A stretch of DNA of 64,000 nt, from positions 124,001-188,000 of the forward strand of contig NZ_JAEKJR010000002.1 of assembly GCF_017303155.1 (NCBI RefSeq), read 5' to 3'. How positions within the stretch are numbered: position 1 is the stretch's first letter; every line of letters starts with the position of its first letter. The position numbers were made by a program, and so were the translations under genes. The notes below the pieces were generated by a model that worked only from the letters and a program-made list of their open reading frames with translations, did not search any database and was not told the DNA's origin. Positions 17,366 through 26,322 of this stretch are shown in pieces. The DNA comes from Microbulbifer salipaludis (GTDB taxonomy: Bacteria; Pseudomonadota; Gammaproteobacteria; Pseudomonadales; Cellvibrionaceae).

Positions 17366-18901
17366 TCACGAGGAGCAGCTGATCGGCAAGTGCTTGCCGG
17401 ATTCCGCCGGTGCGGCAGCCCAGTCATCAAACCCCGGATGCTCCTCGAATGGGGACTGCAATAGCGTGAAGAAGGTGGCCAGGGGCTGGTAGTCGCCGGC
17501 CTGCGCCGCCTCAATCACGCGCTGCGCAAGATAGTTGCGCAGGATGAACTTGGGGTTGGTGCCCAGCATGGCGTGCCGGCGCGCTTCGGCGGGCCGGGTT
17601 TCTTTCTGCAGCCGCTGGTCGTAATGGTGCAGCCAGTCGGACAGGGCCTGGTGTTGTGCCGGAGCCACCAGTTTCGCCAGTGCGTCGGCCGGCCGCTCGC
17701 CGGTATAGCGGCTCAGCGCGCGAAAAAACAGGGAATAGTCTGCCTGTCCCTGCTCCAGCAACTGCAGCAGATCGGCGCACAGCTGCTGGTCGTTTTCGTC
17801 GTGTATTGCCAGGCCCAGTTTCGCGCGCATCAAGTTCGCATAGTGCGCTATCAGCAGCGGCTGGTACTCGCCGAGGCAGTCTTTCAGTGTCTCGGTGTCC
17901 AGCAGGGAGGAAAACGCGTGTGCCAGCGCGTTCAGATTCCACAGCACCACACCGGGTTGCGCATCAAATGCGTAGCGCCCGGTGTGATCCGAATGGTTGC
18001 AGATGAAGCCTGGCTCGTAGTCGTCGAGAAATCCGTAGGGGCCGAAGTCAAACGTATCGCCGATGATCGACATGTTGTCGGTGTTCAGTACGCCGTGGGC
18101 GAAGCCCACCGATTGCCAGCCCGCGGCCAGCTCGGCGCTGCGCTGTACGGTGAAACGCAACAGAGCCTCGGCCTGGGCCGCCACAGGCTGGTCACACACC
18201 TCCGGCAAAAACTGTGCGCAGACGAACTGTACCAGCTGTTTCTGGGCTTCCAGTTGGCGTGTGTAGAACAGGTACTCAAAATGGCCGAAGCGGATATGGG
18301 TGCGGGCGACGCGAATCAGTGCGGCGCCGGTCTCCATGGTTTCCCGGGCCACCGGTTCGTCACTGCCTACGATGCACAGCGCCCGGGTACTGCGGATGCC
18401 GAGCGCGGTGAGCGCCTCGCCGGCCAGATACTCGCGAATAGTGGAGCGCAATACGGCGCGGCCATCGCCGAAGCGGGAGTAGGGGGTTTTACCGGCGCCT
18501 TTCAGATGCAGGTCCCAGCGCTTGCCCTGGTGCTCGATTTCCCCGAGTAAAAGTGCGCGGCCGTCGCCGAGGTCGGGGTTATAGCCGCCGAACTGGTGGC
18601 CGGTATATTTCATCGCGAAGGGGGCGCTGCCAGCAAATAGTTGCGCGCCGCTGGCGAGCTGCGCCCACTCTGCACGGCTGGCCTCGCGCGGGTCGATGCC
18701 CAGCAGTGCCAGTGCCGACGGGTTCACGTGGATAGTGTGCGGCGCGCGCAACGGGGTGGGCGCGGTGGGGGTGCCGAAGACCGCACCCAGATCGGCAAAG
18801 CGGTGCTGCAGGTGCACTTGTTCGAGGGAGCGTGCATTGAGTGAAAGTGCATCGGGGGAAAGTGCATCGGAGGAAGTTGCGCTGGGGTCGGTTTTGCTCA
18901 C
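17366..18901 (-). CDS. selO: Protein adenylyltransferase SelO (YdiU family)
   Basis: A 511-residue pseudokinase-fold enzyme that transfers AMP from ATP to Ser/Thr/Tyr of target proteins, linked in E. coli to oxidative stress. Family landmarks are QFGGYNPDLGDGRALLLGE, HLKGAGKTPYSRFGDGRAVL, the metal/ATP site NTDNMSIIGDTFDFGPYGF, FICNHSDHTGRY and LGTNPKFILRNYLAQ. The C-terminus ends in SCSS, where eukaryotic SelO carries selenocysteine. The Cys in FICNHSDH and the terminal Cys correspond to the redox pair known in E. coli. The start is GTG at 18901. The first ~25 residues hold an imperfect Ser/Ala/Asp/Leu repeat and are poorly conserved, so the start is uncertain. It lies 7 bp behind ppx in the same direction and is likely cotranscribed. 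Confidence 0.93.
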   Translation of the reverse strand: MSKTDPSATSSDALSPDALSLNARSLEQVHLQHRFADLGAVFGTPTAPTPLRAPHTIHVNPSALALLGIDPREASRAEWAQLASGAQLFAGSAPFAMKYTGHQFGGYNPDLGDGRALLLGEIEHQGKRWDLHLKGAGKTPYSRFGDGRAVLRSTIREYLAGEALTALGIRSTRALCIVGSDEPVARETMETGAALIRVARTHIRFGHFEYLFYTRQLEAQKQLVQFVCAQFLPEVCDQPVAAQAEALLRFTVQRSAELAAGWQSVGFAHGVLNTDNMSIIGDTFDFGPYGFLDDYEPGFICNHSDHTGRYAFDAQPGVVLWNLNALAHAFSSLLDTETLKDCLGEYQPLLIAHYANLMRAKLGLAIHDENDQQLCADLLQLLEQGQADYSLFFRALSRYTGERPADALAKLVAPAQHQALSDWLHHYDQRLQKETRPAEARRHAMLGTNPKFILRNYLAQRVIEAAQAGDYQPLATFFTLLQSPFEEHPGFDDWAAAPAESGKHLPISCSS

Positions 18902-18908
18902 GGGTCGC

Positions 18909-20393
18909 CTAAGTTTGTTGTACCGTCAGTTTGATTTGTTTGTCTTCCCAGCACTCCACCTCCAGCTCCAGCAGGTCCTCGATGGCGGGATACTGATACA
19001 TCCAGCTTTCGGGAACGTGCAGGCGATAGCCGGGGCCGTCTGCCGACAGGCTAAGGCCATCGATGCTGCGGTCCATATGGTCCCGGTGCACGATGCAGGC
19101 CAGGCGCAGGCACAGTAGCAGCTCTGCTCCTGGGTGGAAACCGTAGTGCTCTTTGACTTCCTTGATGTCGCCGCGCTGGTTGCGCACCAGGTAAGCCAGG
19201 TTTTCCTGTTCGCTTTTACTGAACCCGGCCATGTCCGCATGCTCGATCATGTAGGCGCCGAGTTTGCGAAAACTGCTGTGGGACAGTGCCAGGCCGAGTT
19301 CGTGCAGGTCGGCGGCCCAGCGCAGCAGGCGCCGCTGGGCTACCGGAGTATAGGGATTTAACTGGCCGAGGAATTGCAACGCGGTATTGGCAACCCGTCT
19401 GGCCTGTTCGGGATCGACGGCACCGCGCTCCATCAGGGCCAACACCGTATCCGCGCGACGATCGCCGCCGGCGGCGCGGCCTGCCAGGTCGTGCACGATA
19501 CCCTCGCGGATGGCGTAGGGCGAAACCTGCATCTGCTGGATATCCAGCTCGCGAAAAATGCCGTGCAAAATAGCCAGCCCGGCGGCGAATACCGGGCGTC
19601 TTTCCGGGTTTAGATGAGGCAGGTCAATGGCGTCGACGGTTTTACAGCTCGCCACCTTGTCGGCGAGCCGATCGAGCGCATCGCGCTGAATGGGCAATAG
19701 CTCGCCGTCATTCAGTACCCGCGCAACGGATTTGACCGTGCCGGAAGCGCCCATCACCAGGGCATCGTCGGCCATATGCTGCAGCTCCTGCAGTTCCGCC
19801 TGGGCGGCCCGGCGCGCGCGGATAAAATTGTTGCGCTTGCCCGCATCGATCTTTCCGCTGTCGAAAAAGCGTCGGTTGAAGCCTACGCAGCCCATGTTCA
19901 CGCTGTGCAGCTGGCGGGGATGCTCTACCCCGCGCACCAGCTCCGTAGAGCCGCCGCCGATATCCACCACGCAGCGCAGCTGCGGTGCGCCCTCTGCTGC
20001 CGCCATGACCCCGGAGTAGATCAGCCGCGCCTCTTCAATACCCGAGATGATTTCGATGGGGGCACCCAGGATGGACTCGGCGGCTTCCAGAAACCCGTCC
20101 GCGCGGGAACTCGCCAACCGCAGCGTATTGGTGCCCACCGCCCGCACATTTTCCAGTGGCAGGCCCTGGATTACGGGGGCGAAGCGGCGCAGGGCTTCCA
20201 GCGCCCGCTCCGCCACTGCCGGCGCCAGATTGCCCTCGCGATCGAGGCCTTCCGCGAGGCGCACCATGGCGCGGTCGGTGTGCAGGCGCACCATGCGTTG
20301 CTCGCGAAATTCTGCCAGCAACAGGTGAAAACTGTTGGAGCCCAGGTCGAGAGCGGCGTAACGTTCGTGCGTGGCTTCGGTATCGGCGGTCAT
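18909..20393 (-). CDS. ppx: Exopolyphosphatase / pppGpp phosphohydrolase (Ppx/GppA)
   Basis: A 494-residue ASKHA-fold phosphatase. The two phosphate-binding motifs are ALDLGSNSFHLLLAEF near residue 13 and VVDIGGGSTELVRG near 137. The catalytic glutamate lies in the SGIEEARLIYSG region. The C-terminal half is the HD-like helical domain (RRLLRWAADLHELGLALSHS). It hydrolyses polyphosphate from the ends, and members of this family may also convert pppGpp to ppGpp. The two activities cannot be separated from sequence. ATG at 20393 is chosen because it places the first motif at the usual distance. The frame remains open to 20432 without a better start. It is divergent from ppk1 across about 150 bp, with selO directly downstream. 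Confidence 0.92.
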   Translation of the reverse strand: MTADTEATHERYAALDLGSNSFHLLLAEFREQRMVRLHTDRAMVRLAEGLDREGNLAPAVAERALEALRRFAPVIQGLPLENVRAVGTNTLRLASSRADGFLEAAESILGAPIEIISGIEEARLIYSGVMAAAEGAPQLRCVVDIGGGSTELVRGVEHPRQLHSVNMGCVGFNRRFFDSGKIDAGKRNNFIRARRAAQAELQELQHMADDALVMGASGTVKSVARVLNDGELLPIQRDALDRLADKVASCKTVDAIDLPHLNPERRPVFAAGLAILHGIFRELDIQQMQVSPYAIREGIVHDLAGRAAGGDRRADTVLALMERGAVDPEQARRVANTALQFLGQLNPYTPVAQRRLLRWAADLHELGLALSHSSFRKLGAYMIEHADMAGFSKSEQENLAYLVRNQRGDIKEVKEHYGFHPGAELLLCLRLACIVHRDHMDRSIDGLSLSADGPGYRLHVPESWMYQYPAIEDLLELEVECWEDKQIKLTVQQT

Positions 20394-20545
20394 GGTTATG
20401 GTTGTCAAATACTCGTAACAAAAATGTAGCAAACTATGCAGTCATCACCTATGGCTTTCTAAAGCACCGATGCCAATGTCGGCGGCGGTATGCTCTGCCA
20501 GCAGGCCATGGCCACCACGGCGTGAATCACGCGGAAACCTTTTCG
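20394..20545. promoter_or_regulatory. Divergent ppx/ppk1 promoter region
   Basis: This 152-bp gap must carry promoters for both polyphosphate genes. The ppx side is A/T-rich (20400-20460). I see no convincing PHO box (paired CTGTCAT half-sites) and no clear -35/-10 pair. Confidence 0.4.
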
Positions 20546-22615
20546 ATGGAGAATGCAGTAGAGAGTATGGCAAACGACATTCCCCTGTACCCCAAGGAGC
20601 TCAGCTGGCTTTCCTTCAACGCCCGTGTCCTGCAGGAAGTTGAAGACGACAGCGTGCCCATTATTGAACGGGTGCGCTTTCTTGGCATCTTCTCTAACAA
20701 TCTCGATGAATTTTACCGGGTGCGTGTGGCCGATGTGCGGCGACTGGCCACGTTCACCAAGGGCAGCAAGAAGAAAGATCAATTCTCCGACCTGCTGGGG
20801 CAGATCAATGAAAAGGTACTGCGCCTGCAGGCGCGCTTTGGCAACGCCTATAACAAGGTGCTGGAAGACCTGGGCCGAAACGACATTCATGTGATCAATG
20901 AACGCCAGCTTACCGACAATCAGCGCGCCTATGTAGAAGAATATTTTCACCGCGAGGTGTTGCCGGAGCTGGAGCCGTTTTTCATCGATGACCGGGAAAC
21001 CATGCCGTTATTAAATGAGGCGAGCATTTACTTCGGTATCTATCTGGAGCTGGAAGATGGCAGCCTGCGCTTTGCCGGGCTGGAGTTACCCACGGATATC
21101 CTGCCGCGCTTCGTGGCTATCCCGCACCGGGACAAGCATCGCGAGAAGGTGTACATCGTGCTCGACAATGTGATCCGCGCGTGTCTGGTGGATGTATTCC
21201 GCTACGTGCTGCCGATCGAAAAGGCCGCCGCCTACACGTTTAAAATCAGCCGGGATGCAGAGCTGGAGCTGGGTGAACACGTGACCCAGAACATTGTCGA
21301 CCGGGTGGCGAAGTCGCTGAAGAAACGCAAACAGGCGGAGCCGGTGCGCCTGGTTTACGACTCCACCATGCCGGAGGCGCTGCTGCAGCTGATCAAGAAG
21401 AAGCTGAAAATGGGGCGCTACGACAGCTATACGCCCGGTGGGCGCTACCACAACTCCAAGGATTTCATGCGTTTCCCGGCCGACAGTCGGCAGCACACCT
21501 ACCGCAAGATCAAACCGCTACCCACGCTTCCGGACAGCGCCAATATTTTTGACTGGCTGCGGGAGGGCGACAGGCTGTGCTATTACCCGTACCACGATTT
21601 CCGCGTCATCACCAAGTTGCTGGCGTCTGCCGCCATCGATCCCTGGGTGCGGGAAATCCGCATCAATCTCTACCGGGTTGCGCAGAATTCCCGTGTGGTG
21701 GCGGCGCTGGTCAATGCGGTGCGCAACCAGAAACAGGTTACGGCGGTGGTGGAATTGCAGGCGCGGTTTGATGAGCAGGCCAACATTCACTGGTCCAATG
21801 AATTGAGCGATGCGGGCGTCGAGGTCATTTATGGTGTGCCGGGGCTGAAAGTGCACTGCAAGCTGATTTCCATCCTGCGAGAAGAGGGCGGGCGCAATCG
21901 CTATTACAGCCACTTTGGTACCGGTAATTTTAACGAGAGTACGGCGCGTTTTTACTGTGACTTCAGCCTGCTGACGAGCGATGACAAGCTGGGTGAAGAT
22001 GCCTACCGGGTATTCGATTTCATCAAGCAGCCGCACTTGCAGCCGGATTACCACCATGTGTGGATGTCGCCCCACAGCAACCGCTCCAATATTCTGGCGT
22101 GTATCGAGCGGGAAATTACCGCGGCCGTGGCGGGTGAACCTGCGGAAATTTTTATCAAATGTAACAACCTGGTGGATTCCGAGGTGATCGAGCACCTGTA
22201 CCGTGCCGATGCGGCGGGGGTGCGTGTGCGAATCATTGTGCGCAGCATGTGTGCCCTGCTGTGCCAGACCCGGGGGCTGTCTGACAACATCCAGGTGGTG
22301 AGCCTGGTGGACAAATACCTGGAGCACGCGCGGGTCTATGCCTTTCACAACGGTGGGGATACCCAGGTGTATCTGTCATCGGCAGACCTGATGACCCGAA
22401 ACCTGGATCACCGGGTGGAAGTCACCTTTCCGCTACTGAGTGCAGCGCACCGGAAAACCGTGCTGGATATTCTCGAACTGCAGTGGCAGGACAACCAGAA
22501 AGCGCGCGTGCTGGATGCGGACCAGAGCAATAGCCGCATCGCTAACGCAAAGGCCAAGCGCAGCGTGCGCGCGCAGGATGCGATTTACCGCTACCTGAAA
22601 AAAGCAGAGGTGTGA
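20546..22615 (+). CDS. ppk1: Polyphosphate kinase 1
   Basis: A 689-residue enzyme that reversibly polymerises the gamma-phosphate of ATP into polyphosphate. The N-domain begins LYPKELSWLSFNARVLQE, followed by FLGIFSNNLDEFYRVRV. The catalytic C1 domain carries the autophosphorylated histidine in GLKVHCKLISI and then YSHFGTGNFNESTARFYCD. C2 has the second conserved histidine in VDKYLEHARVYAFHNGG. All key residues look intact. ATG at 20546 has GCGGAAAC upstream. ATG at 20567 (seven codons later) is an alternative. The frame is open further upstream to 20156, but that stretch is antisense to ppx. With the divergent ppx it forms the polyphosphate synthesis/degradation pair. Confidence 0.95.
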   Translation: MENAVESMANDIPLYPKELSWLSFNARVLQEVEDDSVPIIERVRFLGIFSNNLDEFYRVRVADVRRLATFTKGSKKKDQFSDLLGQINEKVLRLQARFGNAYNKVLEDLGRNDIHVINERQLTDNQRAYVEEYFHREVLPELEPFFIDDRETMPLLNEASIYFGIYLELEDGSLRFAGLELPTDILPRFVAIPHRDKHREKVYIVLDNVIRACLVDVFRYVLPIEKAAAYTFKISRDAELELGEHVTQNIVDRVAKSLKKRKQAEPVRLVYDSTMPEALLQLIKKKLKMGRYDSYTPGGRYHNSKDFMRFPADSRQHTYRKIKPLPTLPDSANIFDWLREGDRLCYYPYHDFRVITKLLASAAIDPWVREIRINLYRVAQNSRVVAALVNAVRNQKQVTAVVELQARFDEQANIHWSNELSDAGVEVIYGVPGLKVHCKLISILREEGGRNRYYSHFGTGNFNESTARFYCDFSLLTSDDKLGEDAYRVFDFIKQPHLQPDYHHVWMSPHSNRSNILACIEREITAAVAGEPAEIFIKCNNLVDSEVIEHLYRADAAGVRVRIIVRSMCALLCQTRGLSDNIQVVSLVDKYLEHARVYAFHNGGDTQVYLSSADLMTRNLDHRVEVTFPLLSAAHRKTVLDILELQWQDNQKARVLDADQSNSRIANAKAKRSVRAQDAIYRYLKKAEV

Positions 22616-22620
22616 GGGGC

Positions 22621-23130
22621 TCAGTTACGGCTGAGCCCGACCAGCTTGCCGTTTTTGATGGACAGCCGATAGCGCTTGCCGACTTTCAAATGGTCTTTGC
22701 AGCGGGATTCGATGGTAATGCGGGGGAACTGCGGTGTGACCACCCAGGTGGAAAAATCGTCTTCCGGCCCGCGCTTGATCATCCAGTAGTGATCGCCGTG
22801 CTGGCAGTTGCCTTTTTGCAGGCAGTTGTCGTAGCCCCACAGGTAGGCGTGCACATCGTATGTATCCGGCAGGTTCTGCGCGGGGCGGAATGGCTCGCGG
22901 GCATCCCCGGTGACCGTGTACAGGTCGTCAAAGCTGAGCAGCTTGAAGCCCTTGGCGCGGGTTTCGCAGTTGGCAGTGTGAACAACAACACCTGCGGCGG
23001 CCCCCGGTTCTGGTGACTTGCTGGTTTTGGCTCCCGTATCCATTTCACTGGGCAGGTAGCCGCAGCCACTCAGGGACAGGCTCCACATCGTCACAACGAC
23101 GCTCAGGGCGCCACAGCCGAAATACCGCAC
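22621..23130 (-). CDS. Putative lipoprotein of unknown function
   Basis: A 169-residue protein starting at a GTG preceded by GGAGG at 6-nt spacing. The N-terminus is a lipoprotein signal peptide with lipobox LSGC (cysteine at about residue 23), predicting membrane attachment in the envelope. The mature part has cysteines in TANCETR, NCLQKGNCQHGDHYW and SRCKDHL, aromatic-rich strands and no motif I recognise. It lies tail-to-tail with ppk1 (5-bp gap) and starts just behind aceK on the same strand, so it may be the last gene of an aceK transcript. Function unknown. Confidence 0.75.
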   Translation of the reverse strand: MRYFGCGALSVVVTMWSLSLSGCGYLPSEMDTGAKTSKSPEPGAAAGVVVHTANCETRAKGFKLLSFDDLYTVTGDAREPFRPAQNLPDTYDVHAYLWGYDNCLQKGNCQHGDHYWMIKRGPEDDFSTWVVTPQFPRITIESRCKDHLKVGKRYRLSIKNGKLVGLSRN

Positions 23131-23178
23131 TTCTTACCTCCATCGGTACCAAACCGCTCTTGTAACTATAGCCGCTGA

Positions 23179-24990
23179 TTAGCGGCCGTCAGCAGGTGTG
23201 CCGCCATTGGTGCTGCCGGGCGGTCTTTGCGTGTGCCCGCGCTTGATGGGAATGCGGTGAAAACGCACCTTGCGGCGGTAGGGGAAGGTGCTCTCGACGC
23301 GGCCTGCGCGAATCCGCTCCTGCAAGCGCTGCCAGTAGCGGTAGTCGTAAAGGTCGCTGTGCTGCGCCTCGAAGGCATTGCGGGCCACCGGGTTGCCGGA
23401 GAAAAACAGGCGGAACTCCTCCGGGAAAACATCCGCCTCCGCCACCGTATACCAGGGGCGGTCGGCCAGCTCCTGCTCCGCCGTGCGGGGTTCGGGAATC
23501 TTGCGAAAATTGCATTCGGTGAGCGGGCAGAGCTCGTCGTAATCGTAAAACACCACGCGACCGTGGCGCGTGACCCCGAAGTTTTTCAGCAACATATCGC
23601 CGGGAAAGATATCCGCCGCGGCCAGCTGTTTGATGGCGTTGCCGTACTCTTCCATGGCTTCGATGGTCTGCTGCTCATCCGCCTGGTCCAGATACAGGTT
23701 GAGGGGCTCCATGCGCCGCTCTACGTACAGATGCTTGATGATGACCCACTTTTCATCCACCAGCAGCTTGGACGGTGCCAGTGTCTGCAGCTCCTGCAAC
23801 AGCTCGTCGCTGAAGCGGTTGCGGTAAAAAATGAAGTTGGTGTACTCCTGAGTATCGGCCATGCGCCCCACCCGGTCGGCACGGGATACAAATTTGTACT
23901 TTTCCCGGACAATTTCCTCGGTGACTGTCTTGGGGTTATCGAACTTGTCCTTGATGACCTTGAATACCACCGGGTAGGAGGGGAGGGTAAACACGCTCAT
24001 CACCATGCCCTTGATCCCGGGGGCAATGACGAACTTGTCGTTGCTCACCTTCATGTGCGCCAGAATATGGCGATAGAACTCGGTTTTGCCGTGCTTGTGG
24101 AAACCGATGGAATTGTACAGCTCGGATTTTTCCTTCAACGGCATGATGGTGGAAAGGAAACGCACGAACCGCGAGGGGATGGGCGCATCCACCATAAAGT
24201 AGGAGCGCGTAAAACTGAAAATGATGCTGGCGGAATCGTTGTCGTGGATCAGTGTGTCCACAAAAATGTTGCCGCGGCCATTGTTGAGACAGGGCAGGAT
24301 CAGCGGAATAACCTCCCCGGCAAACATCAGGCGCCCAACCAGGTAGGCGGCCTTGTTGCGGTAAAAAACCGACTCCAGCATATCCACCCGCAGCCGCTGC
24401 TCGTCGTCTTCCTCGGTCAGCTTGCCGGCCAGTGGACCTTCGCGGAGGCTTGTGCAGATGTTGGCGACATCCCGCGCCATGTCTTCCCAGGGAATGGAAA
24501 AGCTGTAGTCGGCGAGGATATCTTCGATCATCGCCTCCAGCCCATCGCGGCCGCTGTAGCTGATATAGATGCTGTAGTCCCGCAGCGGCTTGTCGTCCAA
24601 TGCGCGAGAGGATTTCACAAAAATGTGGCTGTCGTGAATGTGCGCGTGCTGGAACTGGCTGCAGAACACAGAATTGAAAAATGTCTCGGCAATTTCGTAA
24701 TTATTGTTGTTGGCAATCAATTGCGCGTAGGTGGCCTTGGCCTGCCCCCACAGCTCCAGCTGGGTTGTATCCTTGCTGGTCACCGAGTGCACCAGTTTCA
24801 GCACCTGGTTGACCTTGACCTTGTACAGGTCGATGCGCTCCTTGTTGGTTTCGCGCACGGCCGCCCAGGCGGCGGTTTCAAAGCGCGCCTTGGCGCCGAG
24901 GGTAATATTCTGGAAGTCGGCAAAATAGGCATCAAAGCCATTGAGAATGGTTTTTGCAATACGCCGGGCCGTCGGGGAATGGTTTGTCAT
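23179..24990 (-). CDS. aceK: Isocitrate dehydrogenase kinase/phosphatase
   Basis: A 603-residue bifunctional cytoplasmic enzyme that phosphorylates and dephosphorylates isocitrate dehydrogenase, switching carbon between the TCA cycle and the glyoxylate shunt. The N-terminal helical regulatory half includes ILNGFDAYFADFQNIT and FNSVFCSQFQHAHIHDSHIF. The kinase-like half contains the ATP loop APGIKGMVMSVFTLPSYP, then VFKVIKDKFDNPK. The catalytic/metal segments are GNAIKQLAAADIFPGDMLLK and VVFYDYDELCPLTECNFRKI. The length is close to the family norm (~580-600), with a slightly extended polar C-terminus. In enterobacteria aceK sits beside aceBA. Here it stands apart, divergent from a marC gene across 67 bp. 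The glyoxylate-shunt enzymes are outside the window. Confidence 0.95.
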   Translation of the reverse strand: MTNHSPTARRIAKTILNGFDAYFADFQNITLGAKARFETAAWAAVRETNKERIDLYKVKVNQVLKLVHSVTSKDTTQLELWGQAKATYAQLIANNNNYEIAETFFNSVFCSQFQHAHIHDSHIFVKSSRALDDKPLRDYSIYISYSGRDGLEAMIEDILADYSFSIPWEDMARDVANICTSLREGPLAGKLTEEDDEQRLRVDMLESVFYRNKAAYLVGRLMFAGEVIPLILPCLNNGRGNIFVDTLIHDNDSASIIFSFTRSYFMVDAPIPSRFVRFLSTIMPLKEKSELYNSIGFHKHGKTEFYRHILAHMKVSNDKFVIAPGIKGMVMSVFTLPSYPVVFKVIKDKFDNPKTVTEEIVREKYKFVSRADRVGRMADTQEYTNFIFYRNRFSDELLQELQTLAPSKLLVDEKWVIIKHLYVERRMEPLNLYLDQADEQQTIEAMEEYGNAIKQLAAADIFPGDMLLKNFGVTRHGRVVFYDYDELCPLTECNFRKIPEPRTAEQELADRPWYTVAEADVFPEEFRLFFSGNPVARNAFEAQHSDLYDYRYWQRLQERIRAGRVESTFPYRRKVRFHRIPIKRGHTQRPPGSTNGGTPADGR

Positions 24991-25057
24991 GCACTAGACT
25001 CTTGTGGATTCCTCTCCTTGCATTGGCCGATACTAGCACGGGCTTACAGGTTACCCA

Positions 25058-25666
25058 TTGAACGATTGGATCAGTAGCTTTGTCTTTTTCTTTGCGGTGA
25101 TTGATCCGGTGGGCACCCTGCCGGTGTTCATTGCGGTAACCAGCCGCCACAGCGAATGGCAGCGGCGCAAGATTGCCTTTCTGGCGGTGATCGTTGCCAC
25201 TGTGATTCTGATGCTATTCCTGCTGGCGGGGCAGTATCTGCTGGAAGCCATTGGGGTGCCGCTCTCCGCCTTCCAGGTGGCGGGCGGGATTGTGCTGTTC
25301 CTGTTCGCGCTCACCATGATCTTTGGCGAGGGCAAGCCCGAGCACGAGGTGGAGATTATTCGCGGCGGGCACGAGACCGCTATTTTCCCCCTCGCGGTGC
25401 CCTCGATCGCCTCCCCCGGCGCCATGCTGGCGGCGGTGGTGCTCACCGACAACCACCGGTTTGACCCGATTCACCAGGTGAATACCGCTACCGCCATGCT
25501 CGCGGTACTGGGGATCGTGCTGGCGCTACTGTTGACCGCCAACTGGATTCACCGCTGGATTGGCGATGCCGGTGCCAGCATCGTCAGCCGGGTCATGGGG
25601 CTGATTCTTGCTTCCGTAGCCACCACCAATGTGCTTGTAGGACTGCAGCAGTTTTTTATGACCTGA
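25058..25666 (+). CDS. MarC-family integral membrane protein
   Basis: A 202-residue protein with about six transmembrane segments, matching the MarC/UPF0056 family. Seen are FFAVIDPVGTLPVFIAVTS near the N-terminus, FQVAGGIVLFLFALTMIFG, AIFPLAVPSIASPGAMLAAV and VSRVMGLILASVATTNVLVG. The function of the family is unsettled: the early multiple-antibiotic-resistance link was withdrawn, and amino-acid export has been proposed for some members. The start is TTG at 25058 with an AGG-type site 7 nt upstream. It begins directly at the first membrane segment, as usual for the family. It is followed by a clear terminator. Confidence 0.88.
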   Translation: MNDWISSFVFFFAVIDPVGTLPVFIAVTSRHSEWQRRKIAFLAVIVATVILMLFLLAGQYLLEAIGVPLSAFQVAGGIVLFLFALTMIFGEGKPEHEVEIIRGGHETAIFPLAVPSIASPGAMLAAVVLTDNHRFDPIHQVNTATAMLAVLGIVLALLLTANWIHRWIGDAGASIVSRVMGLILASVATTNVLVGLQQFFMT

Positions 25667-25729
25667 CGGGGCATTTTCACTGCGCTTTTCGTGATTGGGT
25701 CGCGCCCGCGGGTTTCCGAGCGCGCATAA

Positions 25730-25755
25730 AAAAACGCCGGCAGTCCGGCGTTTTT
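25730..25755. terminator. Rho-independent terminator after marC
   Basis: An 11-bp stem AAAAACGCCGG / CCGGCGTTTTT with a CAGT loop. The GC core is flanked by A- and T-runs, so it can also serve the convergent small membrane protein gene. Confidence 0.9.
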
Positions 25756-25789
25756 CAGAGTTCCCCGGGTTCCGGGGTGCGGCATATCG

Positions 25790-25936
25790 CTATGGTCCGC
25801 GGCCCCGTACCAGGCGCACAATCAACAGTATTACCGCGATCACCAGCAATACGTGCAGAAAGCCACCCATGGTGTAAGAGCTCACGAGCCCTAGCAGCCA
25901 GAGCACGACGAGAATGACAATGATTGTCTCAAGCAT
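25790..25936 (-). CDS. Small Lmo0937-type membrane protein (48 aa)
   Basis: A 48-residue, almost wholly hydrophobic protein with two membrane segments (LETIIVILVVLWLLGLVSSY and FLHVLLVIAVILLIVRLV) ending in a basic tail VRGRGP. This is the pattern of the short Lmo0937-family proteins, common in bacteria and often stress-induced. The ATG at 25936 has GAGGTA 8 nt upstream. A longer in-frame start at 25999 adds a polar N-terminus and is unlikely. Function unknown. Both ends are isolated by non-coding sequence. Confidence 0.8.
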   Translation of the reverse strand: MLETIIVILVVLWLLGLVSSYTMGGFLHVLLVIAVILLIVRLVRGRGP

Positions 25937-26322
25937 GTTCGCTACCTCACTAGGCCAGTTGGGGGGTTGGCCATGTTGGGCCAGGGACCACTGCTTCACG
26001 AAGAAGTGGCGGTGGAGTTAAAACATTAGCCTGCGGATGCCGATCTCACCAAGAAAAATGTTCCCCATTACGATTGGCAATAATCGTGAACGAATCTATC
26101 TAGAATGGTTCTTACTGGAATGTTTCTACGGGAAAGATTCTTAATGGAAAGATTCTTAATGAAAAGATTCTTAGATCTGCTCATTTATGACTGGCCAGGC
26201 TGTGCTCGCGCCAGCGTGTCACGACGTGTGGAAAACCAAATGCCCCATGCGGCCGTAGCAAGTGTAAGTCTGGTCCGGTTTCCGCGACTATAAATGCTGT
26301 CCCCCCCGTCTGGAGAGAACAC
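25937..26322. other. 386-bp intergenic region before msrP
   Basis: It holds the upstream region of the small membrane protein, a 15-bp tandem repeat (26131-26175), and just before msrP a TATAAA box (26290-26295) that could be a -10 element without a good -35. A 62-codon frame at 26105-26293 spans the repeat. I do not support it as a gene. Confidence 0.6.
26131..26175. repeat. 15-bp tandem repeat, three units plus decayed copies
   Basis: Two exact copies of GGAAAGATTCTTAAT (26131-26145, 26146-26160) and a third with changes at its ends (26161-26175). The sequence before it (26105-26130, GGTTCTTACT, GGAATGTTTCTAC) looks like one or two decayed units. The tract is A/T-rich against the GC-rich background. 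Confidence 0.85.

Noticed and set aside
26105..26293. A 62-codon frame containing repeated ERFLM units
   Set aside because: The repetition comes from the 15-bp DNA repeat. There is no good ribosome-binding site or conserved feature, and the second half is random-looking.
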